From NCBI GenBank assembly GCA_017470985.1, contig JAFUXA010000002.1, positions 1-64,000 of the forward strand: a stretch of DNA of 64,000 nt. Direction: 5' to 3'. The translations under genes were made by a program, and so were the position numbers. Origin of the DNA: Lachnospiraceae bacterium. GTDB taxonomy: Bacteria > Bacillota > Clostridia > Lachnospirales > Lachnospiraceae. Positions 43,826 through 52,347 of this stretch are shown piece by piece. The notes beneath the pieces were generated by a model. The model was not told the origin of the DNA, did no database searches, and saw only the letters and a list, made by a program, of their open reading frames with translations. Numbering within the stretch: the first letter of the stretch is position 1; each line of letters opens with the position of its first letter.

Positions 43826-45928
43826 ATGAGAGACATAGATAAAATGGAAGAAATGATAAATGAATATGATGAGAGATATCAATTGATGCTTGATAGAGTT
43901 ACTGACATTTCTCAGGAAAATATTTTACCTGAACCTTATGGTAGATATTTCGCAGAGGTTGCTACATTCATTCGTGATGTAATGGAAGTATATGAGCAGG
44001 CTTCTCAGAGACTTCTGGTAAATGATTGTGATAATAAATGTAAGAAATATCATGATAAATTCTTTGGCAGACTTATGACTGAGAATTATGAGGATTCTTT
44101 CCTGAATCCAACTTATTCAGTATCTGTTATGGGCAAGGACATGGGACAGATTATGTCAGCGCTTTATGCGGATATTATGTCTCTGATTTCTGCTGCTTAC
44201 GAGCAGAGAATGGATTACATCTGTGTATGGAGTGAACTTTTTGTACAGGTTTATGGATGCTTCCTTCAGGAACTAGAGGAGAAAGAGACATTGGAGGAGG
44301 AAGATTTCCAGTGGATCTATAAGAATGTAAAAGATGCCATGTACTGGTTCTATCACGATTATACAGAGATATTTGTAGCAGATAATGTGCGTGCTTATAT
44401 TGATACAGAATATGATTTCATGTATGACATGATTATGTTCTCAGATTTGTCCAACAACAATTACCTGTATAGATACGGTTTACCAATCGGGGTAAATGAA
44501 ACTGGAATAGCAGATTATCTGAGAAAGTTGCCACAGGAAGAAATTGATGCAATGGCAGCTACATATACCAATGGTTACCGCAAGGGATTTGAGGTGACAG
44601 GCAGAGACTTAAGCAAGAAGAAGACGGTGAAAATTGAGGCGCCAGTTGGATTTGAGAGAGTTGTGAGAGCAGCTATTAAGCAGTTTAAGGAAATGGGCCT
44701 TCATGCCACATTTAACAGAGAACCATCAAGCTCAATTACAGGAAGAGGAAGCAAGAGAGGCATATATTCTACTTCTGTAAATCCGCAGTTCGATTATGAC
44801 CATAAGGATGACAAGGCAATCTATTTTGATAAATCCTATGTGGAGAGACGATTAGAAGTTCTCAAAGATGTGTATGAGAAGAATAAGGACAAGGCAGCAG
44901 TCTATGGTGGACCTGCAGTAATTGAAGTCTTTGGTCAGGTACCATTTTCACCAAAGTCCAAGGCAGAAAATATAGCATTTACTGATAAGCAGAATTCTTT
45001 GAGCGTATATTTCGCATCGGAGGGCGGTCAGATTGTAAATCAGTATATTCCTGGTGAGGAGTACAGCTTTACAATTATTGCCTATCCATTGCCTGAGATT
45101 GGTGACAAATTTGAAGAAATATTTGCCAAAACTGTAGAGATAAATAATCTGGATTATGAATTGTATGAGAAGGTGCAGGCCAAGATTATTGATGTGCTGG
45201 ATCAGGGTGAATATGCCCATGTAACCGGAAGAAATGGAAATCATACAGATATTTATGTGCATTTACATGAGCTTCCAAATCCGGATGAGCAGACAATTTT
45301 TGAAAACTGTGTTGCTGATGTAAATATTCCTGTTGGTGAGGTATTTACTTCTCCTGTGTTGGAAGGAACACGAGGTGTCCTTCATGTGAAGCAGGTATAT
45401 CTCATGGAGTATAACTACAAAGATCTGGAATTTGTATTCGAAGATGGTTGTGTAAAATCATATTCTTGTGCGAACTTTGAAAGTGAAGAGGAAAACAAGA
45501 AATACATATTTGATAATATTTTACACAAGCATGAGACACTTCCTATTGGCGAGTTTGCCATAGGAACCAATACAATTGCATATAAGATGGGAAGAGATTT
45601 TGAAATTCAGGATAAGCTTCCTATATTGATTGCAGAAAAGACAGGACCTCATTTTGCAGTGGGAGATACATGTTATTCTCATGCGGAGGATGTTGCAGTA
45701 TACAATCAAAATGGCAAGGAGATTATTGCTAGAGAGAATACATTTTCTCTGAAGCGTCATGAGGATATGTCTCAGGCATATTTCAACTGCCATACTGATA
45801 TTACTATTCCTTATGATGAGCTGGGGGATATAACAGTTCTTACAGCTGATGGCAGAGAATTGCCAATTATCAAGGATGGTAGATTCGTAGTGCCTGGCAC
45901 AGAAGTGCTGAATGAGGTATTGGATTAA
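43826..45928 (+). CDS. M29-type metallo-aminopeptidase with a large N-terminal extension
   Basis: A 700-residue protein. The C-terminal ~420 residues match the thermophilic aminopeptidase M29 (AmpS/PepS) family: VPVGEVFTSP near 502, HETLPIGEFAIGTN near 568 and GPHFAVGDTCYS near 606 hold the Glu and His residues that bind two metal ions. Known M29 enzymes have ~370-410 residues, so the first ~280, helical and Tyr/Asp/Glu-rich, form an extra domain I do not recognise. It removes N-terminal residues from peptides in the cytoplasm (no signal peptide). The start codon at 43826 lies 24 bases after the small membrane protein. An AGGGATTATGATCCC-type hairpin follows its stop. Confidence 0.82.
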   Translation: MRDIDKMEEMINEYDERYQLMLDRVTDISQENILPEPYGRYFAEVATFIRDVMEVYEQASQRLLVNDCDNKCKKYHDKFFGRLMTENYEDSFLNPTYSVSVMGKDMGQIMSALYADIMSLISAAYEQRMDYICVWSELFVQVYGCFLQELEEKETLEEEDFQWIYKNVKDAMYWFYHDYTEIFVADNVRAYIDTEYDFMYDMIMFSDLSNNNYLYRYGLPIGVNETGIADYLRKLPQEEIDAMAATYTNGYRKGFEVTGRDLSKKKTVKIEAPVGFERVVRAAIKQFKEMGLHATFNREPSSSITGRGSKRGIYSTSVNPQFDYDHKDDKAIYFDKSYVERRLEVLKDVYEKNKDKAAVYGGPAVIEVFGQVPFSPKSKAENIAFTDKQNSLSVYFASEGGQIVNQYIPGEEYSFTIIAYPLPEIGDKFEEIFAKTVEINNLDYELYEKVQAKIIDVLDQGEYAHVTGRNGNHTDIYVHLHELPNPDEQTIFENCVADVNIPVGEVFTSPVLEGTRGVLHVKQVYLMEYNYKDLEFVFEDGCVKSYSCANFESEEENKKYIFDNILHKHETLPIGEFAIGTNTIAYKMGRDFEIQDKLPILIAEKTGPHFAVGDTCYSHAEDVAVYNQNGKEIIARENTFSLKRHEDMSQAYFNCHTDITIPYDELGDITVLTADGRELPIIKDGRFVVPGTEVLNEVLD

Positions 45929-46026
45929 TCCAGGGATTATGATCCCGGTTGATAGAAATTGTGCGCTAAGCCTATTCCCCGAATGAAAACGGGTTATAGA
46001 TAAATAAAGAATAAAAGGAGACTATC

Positions 46027-46530
46027 ATGGCAAAAGTAGGTATTGTGATGGGCAGCGACTCAGATATGCCAGTAATGGCAAAGGCTGCAGAGATTTTGGA
46101 GAAATTTGGTATTGAGTATGAGATGACAATTATCTCAGCACACAGAGAACCGGATGTGTTTTTTGAGTACGCTAAGACAGCAGAGGAGAAGGGCTTTAAG
46201 CTTATTATTGCAGGAGCAGGTAAGGCTGCACATCTTCCTGGAATGTGCGCAGCGATTTTTCCAATGCCAGTAATTGGTATTCCAATGAAGACTTCGGATT
46301 TAGGCGGAGTTGATTCATTATATTCTATTGTACAGATGCCTACAGGTATTCCTGTTGCAACAGTTGCAATTAATGGTGGAGCAAATGCCGGAATACTTGC
46401 AGCCAAGATTTTGGCTACATCGGATGATTCACTTCTTCAGAAGGTGAAGGACTACAGTGTAGAGCTGAAAGAACAGGTAGAGGCCAAGGATGCTAAGTTA
46501 CAGAAGGAAGGCTATAAAGCATTTCTGTAA
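46027..46530 (+). CDS. purE: N5-carboxyaminoimidazole ribonucleotide mutase, class I
   Basis: A 167-residue enzyme moving a carboxyl group within the purine intermediate N5-CAIR to give CAIR. The VGIVMGSDSDMPVM loop near residue 4, SAHREPD near 38 with the catalytic His, GAGKAAHLPGM near 65 and the INGGANAG element are all class I signatures. AAGGAGACT precedes the ATG. It is the first of the purE-purM-purN-purD series. The 98-base leader holds a CCCG/CGGG hairpin but no purine riboswitch. The purK partner is not in the window. Confidence 0.96.
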   Translation: MAKVGIVMGSDSDMPVMAKAAEILEKFGIEYEMTIISAHREPDVFFEYAKTAEEKGFKLIIAGAGKAAHLPGMCAAIFPMPVIGIPMKTSDLGGVDSLYSIVQMPTGIPVATVAINGGANAGILAAKILATSDDSLLQKVKDYSVELKEQVEAKDAKLQKEGYKAFL

Positions 46531-46585
46531 ATGATAGTTTATCAACATTTATTTATATATTATTGAATATCCAAGGAGGAACAAA

Positions 46586-47611
46586 ATGGATTACAAGAGC
46601 GCAGGAGTTGATATTGAAGCAGGTTACGAGTCAGTTGAACTTATGAAGAAGTTCGTCAAGGGAACCATGAGACCAGAAGTACTTGGTGGACTTGGTGGTT
46701 TCTCTGGAGCATTTTCTCTTGAAAAGATTAAGGAGATGGATGATCCAGTGCTTCTGTCAGGAACTGATGGATGTGGAACCAAGGTACAACTAGCATATAT
46801 TATGGATAAGCACGATACAATCGGTATCGATGCAGTTGCTATGTGTGTAAATGATGTAGCATGTGCTGGTGGAGAGCCACTTTTCTTCTTAGATTATATT
46901 GCTTGTGGTAAGAACTATCCTGAGAAGATCGCAACAATTGTAAGCGGTGTTGCAGAGGGATGTAAGCAGTCTGGTGCTGCACTTATTGGTGGAGAGACAG
47001 CAGAACATCCAGGTCTTATGCCAGAGGAAGAATATGATTTGGCAGGATTCGCTGTAGGTATTGTAGATAGAAAAGATATCATTACCGGAGAAAATTTGAA
47101 GGACGGAGATGTACTTATAGGTATGGCAAGTACAGGTGTACATTCTAATGGATTCTCTCTTGTAAGAAAGATTTTCAAGATGGACAAGGCCAGCCTTGAC
47201 ACATATTATGATGAGCTAGGTACAACTCTTGGAGAAGCTCTTATTGCTCCAACCAGAATCTATGTTGGTGCTATGAAGTCTATTAAGGACGCTGGAGTTA
47301 CTGTAAAAGCTTGTTCTCATATTACAGGTGGCGGTTTCTATGAGAATATTCCACGTATGCTTCCAGAAGGCAAGCATGCAGTTGTAGAGAAGGATTCATA
47401 TGAGATTCCTCCAATCTTTAAGCTTATGGCTCGTGAGGGAAATGTTGATGAGCAGATGATGTACAACACTTACAACATGGGTCTTGGAATGATTGTTGCA
47501 GTTGATCCGGCAGATGTAGACAAGACTATGGAAGCTATCAAGGCAGCAGGTGATACACCTTATGTAGTTGGAAAGATTACTGATGGGGACAAGGGTGTGA
47601 CTTTAGTTTAA
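46586..47611 (+). CDS. purM: Phosphoribosylformylglycinamidine cyclo-ligase (AIR synthetase)
   Basis: A 341-residue ATP-dependent enzyme that closes the imidazole ring. Family signatures are YKSAGVDIEAGYESVELMK at the start, LLSGTDGCGTKVQLAY near 54, MCVNDVACAGGEPLFFLDY near 88, LIGGETAEHPG near 134 and the HITGGGFYENIPRMLP segment near 245. AAGGAGGAAC precedes the ATG. It follows purE by 55 bases. An imperfect 15-bp hairpin after its stop separates it from purN. Confidence 0.97.
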   Translation: MDYKSAGVDIEAGYESVELMKKFVKGTMRPEVLGGLGGFSGAFSLEKIKEMDDPVLLSGTDGCGTKVQLAYIMDKHDTIGIDAVAMCVNDVACAGGEPLFFLDYIACGKNYPEKIATIVSGVAEGCKQSGAALIGGETAEHPGLMPEEEYDLAGFAVGIVDRKDIITGENLKDGDVLIGMASTGVHSNGFSLVRKIFKMDKASLDTYYDELGTTLGEALIAPTRIYVGAMKSIKDAGVTVKACSHITGGGFYENIPRMLPEGKHAVVEKDSYEIPPIFKLMAREGNVDEQMMYNTYNMGLGMIVAVDPADVDKTMEAIKAAGDTPYVVGKITDGDKGVTLV

Positions 47612-47625
47612 TAATTATTATGACG

Positions 47626-47665
47626 AAGCCAAGGTATTGTAGCAGATGCGACAATGCCCTGGCTT
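47626..47665 (+). terminator. Imperfect hairpin after purM
   Basis: AAGCCAAGGTATTGT (47626-47640) pairs with ACAATGCCCTGGCTT (47651-47665) with one mismatch and one G-T pair, followed by TGGTTGGTTT. The tail is only partly T-rich, so a leaky terminator inside the pur cluster is likely. Confidence 0.6.
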
Positions 47666-47764
47666 TGGTTGGTTTATTAGAAATAAGAATGGCTTGTAAT
47701 TATAAGCTTGTAACAAATCATGCTTAACGATGGTTAATTTTAATTAAATGGAAAAGGAAATGAA

Positions 47765-48385
47765 ATGAAGATAGCAGTTTTAGTATCAGGAGGAGGAACA
47801 AACCTCCAGGCTATTATTGATAAAATTGCCGATGGAAGTATCTCCAATACAGAGATTGCTCTTGTTATTGCCAATAATGAGGGTGCTTACGCTTTGGAGA
47901 GAGCGGCTAAAGCAGGTATTCCTGCGGAGTGTATATCTCCCAAGAATTATGATAGTCGTGATGAGTTCAATGTGGCATTGACTAACAGGCTTGTGGAATC
48001 AGGAGTTGATCTGGTGGTTTTGGCAGGTTTTTTGGTAAATATTCCACCTATGATGGTGGAAAAATTCCCAAATAGAATTATTAATATTCATCCATCTCTT
48101 ATTCCAAGTTTCTGTGGAAAAGGATTCTATGGATTACATGTACACGAGGGTGTGTTGGCGAGAGGTGTCAAGGTGACTGGTGCTACAGTACATTTTGTGG
48201 ATGATGGAACAGATACAGGCCCAATCATTTTACAGAAGGCTGTAGAAGTAAGACAGGATGATGATCCAAAGAGTTTGCAGCTTCGTGTGATGGAGCAGGC
48301 TGAGTGGAACATCTTACCTCAGGCCATTGATATGATTGCCAATGGTAAGGTCTCAGTAGTGGATGGTCGAGTGATAATCGCTTAA
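47765..48385 (+). CDS. purN: Phosphoribosylglycinamide formyltransferase
   Basis: A 206-residue enzyme transferring a formyl group from 10-formyl-tetrahydrofolate to GAR. The N-terminal VLVSGGGTNLQAIID, the NIHPSLIPSFCGKGFYGLHVHEG stretch (catalytic Asn-His region near 105) and GATVHFVDDGTDTGPI near 139, with the catalytic Asp, are diagnostic. GGAAAAGGAAATGAA precedes the ATG. In many Firmicutes purH follows purN; here purD follows after a structured 125-base spacer. Confidence 0.96.
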   Translation: MKIAVLVSGGGTNLQAIIDKIADGSISNTEIALVIANNEGAYALERAAKAGIPAECISPKNYDSRDEFNVALTNRLVESGVDLVVLAGFLVNIPPMMVEKFPNRIINIHPSLIPSFCGKGFYGLHVHEGVLARGVKVTGATVHFVDDGTDTGPIILQKAVEVRQDDDPKSLQLRVMEQAEWNILPQAIDMIANGKVSVVDGRVIIA

Positions 48386-48412
48386 GCTATTATTTATGAA
48401 TTAAAGCGAAAT

Positions 48413-48480
48413 CAGCCGACGCGAGTATCGTTCTAAAGGATTTCATGTAGAAATCCGTAGAATGATACGGGAGGAGGCTG
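48413..48480 (+). ncRNA. Structured spacer RNA between purN and purD
   Basis: A three-tier fold: CAGCC (48413-48417) with GGCTG (48476-48480), then GTATCGTTCTA with TAGAATGATAC, then GGATTTC with GAAATCC around an ATGTA loop. There is no T-run. It could be a processing or stability element, a regulatory leader for purD, or a small dispersed repeat; I do not recognise it. Confidence 0.5.
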
Positions 48481-48510
48481 TCAGTAAATTAAAACTAATG
48501 GAGGAACAAC

Positions 48511-49785
48511 ATGAAGGTATTAGTAGTTGGAAGTGGTGGTAGAGAACATGCGATTTGTACAGCAGTTGCAAAAAGTAAACGTGTAGATAAAATCTACTGC
48601 GCCCCAGGCAATGCAGGAATAGCATCTCTTGCAGAATGTGTTGCAATCGGAGCAATGGAATTCGATAAACTGGTAGCATTTGCCAAAGAGAAGGAAATTG
48701 ATTTCACAATCATCGGAATGGATGATCCTTTGGTAGGTGGAATTGTTGATAGATTTGAAGCTGAAGGCTTGAAGTGCTTCGGACCACGTGAGAATGCAGC
48801 TATTTTGGAAGGATCCAAAGCATTTTCCAAGGATTTGATGAAGAAATACAATATCCCAACAGCAGGATATGAGAATTTCACAGACCCTGAGGAGGCTTTG
48901 AAGTATTTGGAGACAGCCAAGATGCCAATCGTATTGAAGGCAGACGGCTTGGCACTTGGTAAAGGTGTACTTATCTGTGAGACTCTTGAGGAGGCCAAGG
49001 CTGGCGTCAAGGAGATTATGGAGGATAAGAAGTTTGGAACTGCTGGAAACACAATGGTTGTTGAAGAGTTCATGACAGGTCGAGAAGTGTCAGTTCTTTC
49101 CTTCGTAGATGGTAAGACAATCAAGATTATGGATTCAGCTCAGGATCACAAGCGTGCCGGAGATGGAGATACTGGACTTAACACTGGTGGTATGGGTAAC
49201 TTCTCACCAAGTCCATTTTACACACCAGAGGTAGATGAGTTCTGCCAGAAGTACATATTCCAGCCAACAGTTGATGCTATGGCTGCAGAAGGAAGAGAAT
49301 TCAAAGGAGTAATTTTCTTTGGACTTATGCTCACAGAGGATGGCCCAAAGGTGCTTGAATATAATGCCAGATTTGGTGATCCTGAGGCACAGGTTGTACT
49401 TCCAAGACTTGAGAATGACATAATTGATGTAATGGAAGCTTGTGTTGACGGAACTCTTGATCAGATTGATTTGAAGTTTGAAGACAGAGCAACAGTGTGT
49501 GTGGTTTTAGCTTCAGACGGATATCCGGTTGCTTATGAGAAGGGCAAGAAGATTACAGGACTTGAGAACTTTGATGGCAAGAAAGATTACTATTGTTTCC
49601 ATGCTGGAACTAAGTTCGATGTGAATGGAGATATAGTAACAAATGGTGGTAGAGTGTTAGGCGTTACAGCAACAGCTGACACATTGAAGGAAGCTCGAGC
49701 AAAGGCATATGAGGCAACTGAGTGGGTGAACTTTGACAATAAGTATATGCGTCACGATATTGGCAAGGCTATCGACGAAGCATAG
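48511..49785 (+). CDS. purD: Phosphoribosylamine-glycine ligase
   Basis: A 424-residue ATP-grasp enzyme making GAR from phosphoribosylamine and glycine. The N-terminal VLVVGSGGREHAI, CAPGNAGI near 30, the ATP-grasp LKADGLALGKGVLI near 146, the NTGGMGNFSPSP loop near 228 and the metal-binding EYNARFGDPEAQ near 287 are all present. ATGGAGGAAC precedes the ATG. It ends the pur cluster and is followed by a very strong terminator. Confidence 0.97.
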   Translation: MKVLVVGSGGREHAICTAVAKSKRVDKIYCAPGNAGIASLAECVAIGAMEFDKLVAFAKEKEIDFTIIGMDDPLVGGIVDRFEAEGLKCFGPRENAAILEGSKAFSKDLMKKYNIPTAGYENFTDPEEALKYLETAKMPIVLKADGLALGKGVLICETLEEAKAGVKEIMEDKKFGTAGNTMVVEEFMTGREVSVLSFVDGKTIKIMDSAQDHKRAGDGDTGLNTGGMGNFSPSPFYTPEVDEFCQKYIFQPTVDAMAAEGREFKGVIFFGLMLTEDGPKVLEYNARFGDPEAQVVLPRLENDIIDVMEACVDGTLDQIDLKFEDRATVCVVLASDGYPVAYEKGKKITGLENFDGKKDYYCFHAGTKFDVNGDIVTNGGRVLGVTATADTLKEARAKAYEATEWVNFDNKYMRHDIGKAIDEA

Positions 49786-49793
49786 ATTTCATG

Positions 49794-49837
49794 CAAACAT
49801 ACACACAAGCTGAACTTGTTGTGTATGTTTGTTTTTT
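49794..49837 (+). terminator. Strong terminator after purD
   Basis: CAAACATACACACAAG (49794-49809) pairs with CTTGTTGTGTATGTTTG (49815-49831), followed by six T residues. Confidence 0.9.
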
Positions 49838-49876
49838 ATTGCGGAGAGAGGCTGTATAAGTGATGCTAGTGCCTTC

Positions 49877-50262
49877 CCGGCTACCAAATAGCCTGAAATT
49901 AACGAATTTGGTAGCCGGGAAGGGTTGTAACGAAGAGGAAAGAAAGCACCCCGGCTACCAAATAGTCTGAAATTAACGAATTTGGTAGCCGGGAAGGGCT
50001 AGAACGAAGAGGAAAGAAAGCAATCCGGCTACCAAATAGCTTGGAATTAATGAATTTGGTAGCCGGGAAGGGCTAGAACGAAGATGAAAGAAAGCAATCC
50101 GGCTACCAAATGGCTTGGAATTAATGAATTTGGTAGCCGGGAAGGACTGCAACGAAGAGGAAAGAAAGCAACCCGGCTACCAAATAGCCTGGAATCAACG
50201 TATTTGGTAGCCGGGAAGGGCTAGAACGAGAGAAGAAGAAAGCAATCCGGCTACCAAATCAA
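49877..50262. repeat. Tandem array of 74-bp hairpin units
   Basis: CCGGCTACCAAAT starts at 49877, 49951, 50025, 50099, 50173 and 50247, exactly 74 bases apart, giving five full units and a partial sixth. Each unit contains CCGGCTACCAAAT, a ~17-base loop and ATTTGGTAGCCGG, a 13-bp stem, followed by a conserved AAGG-AACGAAG-AAAGAAAGCA linker. Loops and linkers vary by a few bases; the stem hardly varies. It fills the 517-bp stretch between purD and the next gene. 74 is not a multiple of three, so it is not a coding repeat. Confidence 0.93.
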
Positions 50263-50302
50263 TAAAACAGCTGAATTAGTAAAAGGAGGGGCGGGTGAAA
50301 TT

Positions 50303-50812
50303 ATGGAAAAAGACAATAATAAGTATTTCACACAAGCTCTCGCTAGATTTGTGAAAGAAGTTGCATCTGATGGCGCCATTCGTCATTTGGCTGATTTGGG
50401 TTACACGCCAAAACAGATTCAAAAGAAGCTGGATTATCCCACAAGTTTAGAGCATATTGGTGAAGTGATGTGGGAACATTTTACAAAGCAAGGGATAATA
50501 GTCTATGACAATCCTGATGAGAATGCATGCACAGAGGAAGTTCGTTATGTGAAGGAAAATGGAACTTATGGTAGAACTACATTTAGACGCATTGTAGAAA
50601 AGATTGAAAGACCAAATCGAGATTATATTCTGGTAGATTTTGGTAAACGCATGTACAAGGATAGAACCGGCTTCGAAAAACAATTGGAAGGCTTGTCAGA
50701 GGATGATAGAGATTATGTTTTGGGGCTACCCTGGGAGTTAAAACCTGTGTATCATGTAGCTGACGAACGCATGATGCGTATTGCTGAAATTACTAATAAT
50801 AAAAGGACATGA
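50303..50812 (+). CDS. Conserved hypothetical protein (169 aa)
   Basis: A soluble, charged 169-residue protein with no signal peptide or membrane helix. The N-terminal half includes AIRHLADLGYTPKQIQKKLD, which looks like a helix-turn-helix, and the second half is strand-rich with YILVDFGKRMYKD and a PWELKPVYHV ending. A DNA- or RNA-binding role is possible from the helical segment but not shown. AAAGGAGGGGCGGGTGA precedes the ATG at 50303. It starts 40 bases after the hairpin array. I do not recognise the family. Confidence 0.65.
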   Translation: MEKDNNKYFTQALARFVKEVASDGAIRHLADLGYTPKQIQKKLDYPTSLEHIGEVMWEHFTKQGIIVYDNPDENACTEEVRYVKENGTYGRTTFRRIVEKIERPNRDYILVDFGKRMYKDRTGFEKQLEGLSEDDRDYVLGLPWELKPVYHVADERMMRIAEITNNKRT

Positions 50813-50926
50813 TGGCAATGTTTTTATGAAACAAAGTGATGATCTCTATAATTACTGACTAACTGGCGAAATGTTGTGAAGCCTGATAATACGGAGGCTA
50901 TTGTTAAATAGATAATACCAAGGCTG

Positions 50927-50955
50927 TTTACATTAATGATTCACTATGCTAAACT
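50927..50955 (+). promoter_or_regulatory. Promoter of the leader peptide/MFS exporter unit
   Basis: TTTACA (50927-50932) and TAAACT (50950-50955) with 17 bases between precede the leader peptide at 51002. Confidence 0.5.
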
Positions 50956-51001
50956 GATGCAGGTAATAAACTATAAAAAATGAAAGAAAGGAGGGCGTGC
51001 T

Positions 51002-51088
51002 ATGAATTGGAAAACAGTTAATATTCATTTGATGAAAGGTTCTATTCGAGTCTATGACGGGGATAGTGCGCCTTTTTTTATGGGATAA
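51002..51088 (+). CDS. 28-residue putative leader peptide
   Basis: AAAGGAGGGCGTGCT gives a near-perfect binding site before ATG 51002. The 28 codons encode MNWKTVNIHLMKGSIRVYDG followed by DSAPFFMG. The stop lies 49 bases before a terminator-type hairpin that overlaps the binding site of the MFS exporter. This layout matches ribosome-sensing leader peptides of inducible resistance genes. The peptide should be compared with leaders of tet and macrolide-resistance genes; I could not do that here. Confidence 0.6.
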   Translation: MNWKTVNIHLMKGSIRVYDGDSAPFFMG

Positions 51089-51118
51089 ATATTATCGCTT
51101 ATAATGATAAATATTATC
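51084..51118. promoter_or_regulatory. Two 22-bp-spaced near-palindromes
   Basis: GATAAATATTATC occurs at 51084-51096 and 51106-51118, and each copy is followed by a similar YTYATAAT. Each is an imperfect inverted repeat, and the 22-base period places them on the same DNA face. They could be a regulator's operator or alternative RNA stems that compete with the attenuator. Confidence 0.5.
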
Positions 51119-51136
51119 ACTCATAATATGGTCACT

Positions 51137-51178
51137 ATCTCCTGATTCTAACAAAAATAGAATGAAGGAGATTTTTTT
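51137..51178 (+). terminator. Attenuator hairpin overlapping the exporter's ribosome binding site
   Basis: ATCTCCT (51137-51143) pairs with AGGAGAT (51166-51172), and ATTCTA pairs with TAGAAT inside; seven T residues (51172-51178) follow and run directly into the ATG at 51179. The hairpin both resembles an intrinsic terminator and hides AAGGAG, so it should shut off the exporter unless opened. Confidence 0.75.
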
Positions 51179-52267
51179 ATGCAGAAAATAAATATAAAAA
51201 CACAAATTAGAAAGTTGTATTGTATTGATAGCTTTGGGGCAATGATGATTGCCGGGGCGTCATGGGTTGCACTTCTTGCAGCCAGAGGTTTTTCCACAAT
51301 TGAAATTGGATTCTTTGAGAGTATATTTCACATTGTAAGTATGACTTGTGAGATACCTACCGGCGCTATTGCAGATGTATTTGGCCGAAAGAAAACCATG
51401 GTAATGGCCCAGATTATGTCCATGTTTTCAGCCTTGATAATGATATTTACAGGTTCATTTTGGACAATTGCTATTGCAATGGCAGTGAGTGCATTGAGTT
51501 ATAATCTGGCATCGGGAACCCGTGAGGCATTGGCCTATGATAGCATGAAGCTGGCAGGTGTGGAAAATGATTATGAGAAGTTCTCTTCAAGAGACTTCAT
51601 TATTTATGAGATTTTCAGTTCAATGGCTACGTTGCTTGCCGGTGTAGCTTTGATGTTAGGTTACCGGAAGGCTTACCTGATTGATATCTTAATGGGAGGT
51701 ATAGCTTTATTATTTGCACTGTCCCTACAGGAAGTTCACGCCAGCGGTCATGAATCCATGTCCGTGAAATCCAGATTCAGGGATGTTGCGCTGGGAAGTG
51801 TGAAATTTATCAGAGAGAATCGTAAAGCCAGGCTTATCATTTTATATAATGCCGGTATTGGAGCAGTGGCGGTTTTGATAGGATTTTTCCTTCAGGCGAA
51901 GCTTCCTGAAGTAGGACTGCATGCAGTTTTCTTGGGGCCGGCATTATTTGTTATAGGAATTTCAGGGGCAGTAGGAGCCAAGGCAGTTACCATATTTAAT
52001 AAAATGGGATATAAAATGGTTGGAGGAATATCCCTTGTGGGAGTAATTCTTGCGACAATGTCCGTGTTTACAGGCAATCCATATGTAATGATTGCCGGGG
52101 CTTGTCTTGGGTCATTTTCTGATAGCTTTCTGGAAGTTCGATCAGATGTTGTATTAAATAATATGATTCCATCAGGTCAGCGCGCCACACTCATGTCCAT
52201 AAATTCATTTGCATACTCAGTGGTGATGATTGTGCTGTCGCCATTGTTTGGATGGATTTTTCGATAG
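51179..52267 (+). CDS. MFS drug-efflux-type transporter
   Basis: A 362-residue major facilitator. Helix 2 is followed by an EIPTGAIADVFGRKKTM motif A, and a SGTREALAYDS segment lies near helix 4-5; both fit the drug-proton antiporter group. I count about 11 helices: the frame stops at FGWIFR just after helix 11, whereas relatives usually continue ~40 residues through helix 12, so the C-terminus may be truncated. Its binding site AAGGAG sits in the attenuator stem, and a 28-residue leader peptide precedes it, so antibiotic-induced expression is likely. The exported drug is unknown. Confidence 0.82.
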   Translation: MQKINIKTQIRKLYCIDSFGAMMIAGASWVALLAARGFSTIEIGFFESIFHIVSMTCEIPTGAIADVFGRKKTMVMAQIMSMFSALIMIFTGSFWTIAIAMAVSALSYNLASGTREALAYDSMKLAGVENDYEKFSSRDFIIYEIFSSMATLLAGVALMLGYRKAYLIDILMGGIALLFALSLQEVHASGHESMSVKSRFRDVALGSVKFIRENRKARLIILYNAGIGAVAVLIGFFLQAKLPEVGLHAVFLGPALFVIGISGAVGAKAVTIFNKMGYKMVGGISLVGVILATMSVFTGNPYVMIAGACLGSFSDSFLEVRSDVVLNNMIPSGQRATLMSINSFAYSVVMIVLSPLFGWIFR

Positions 52268-52347
52268 GTTAACTATAGAAGTTTTAGATTTTAAAACATT
52301 GCATAAATATTTGCCAAAATAATAATTAACCAGGAGGTACATACAAG

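Noticed and set aside
45929-46026. Purine riboswitch before purE
   Set aside because: The leader lacks the conserved three-way junction bases; only simple hairpins are seen.
49877-50262. Possible CRISPR array
   Set aside because: The whole 74-bp unit, including the part between stems, is conserved. There are no unique spacers of constant length and no cas genes in the window.
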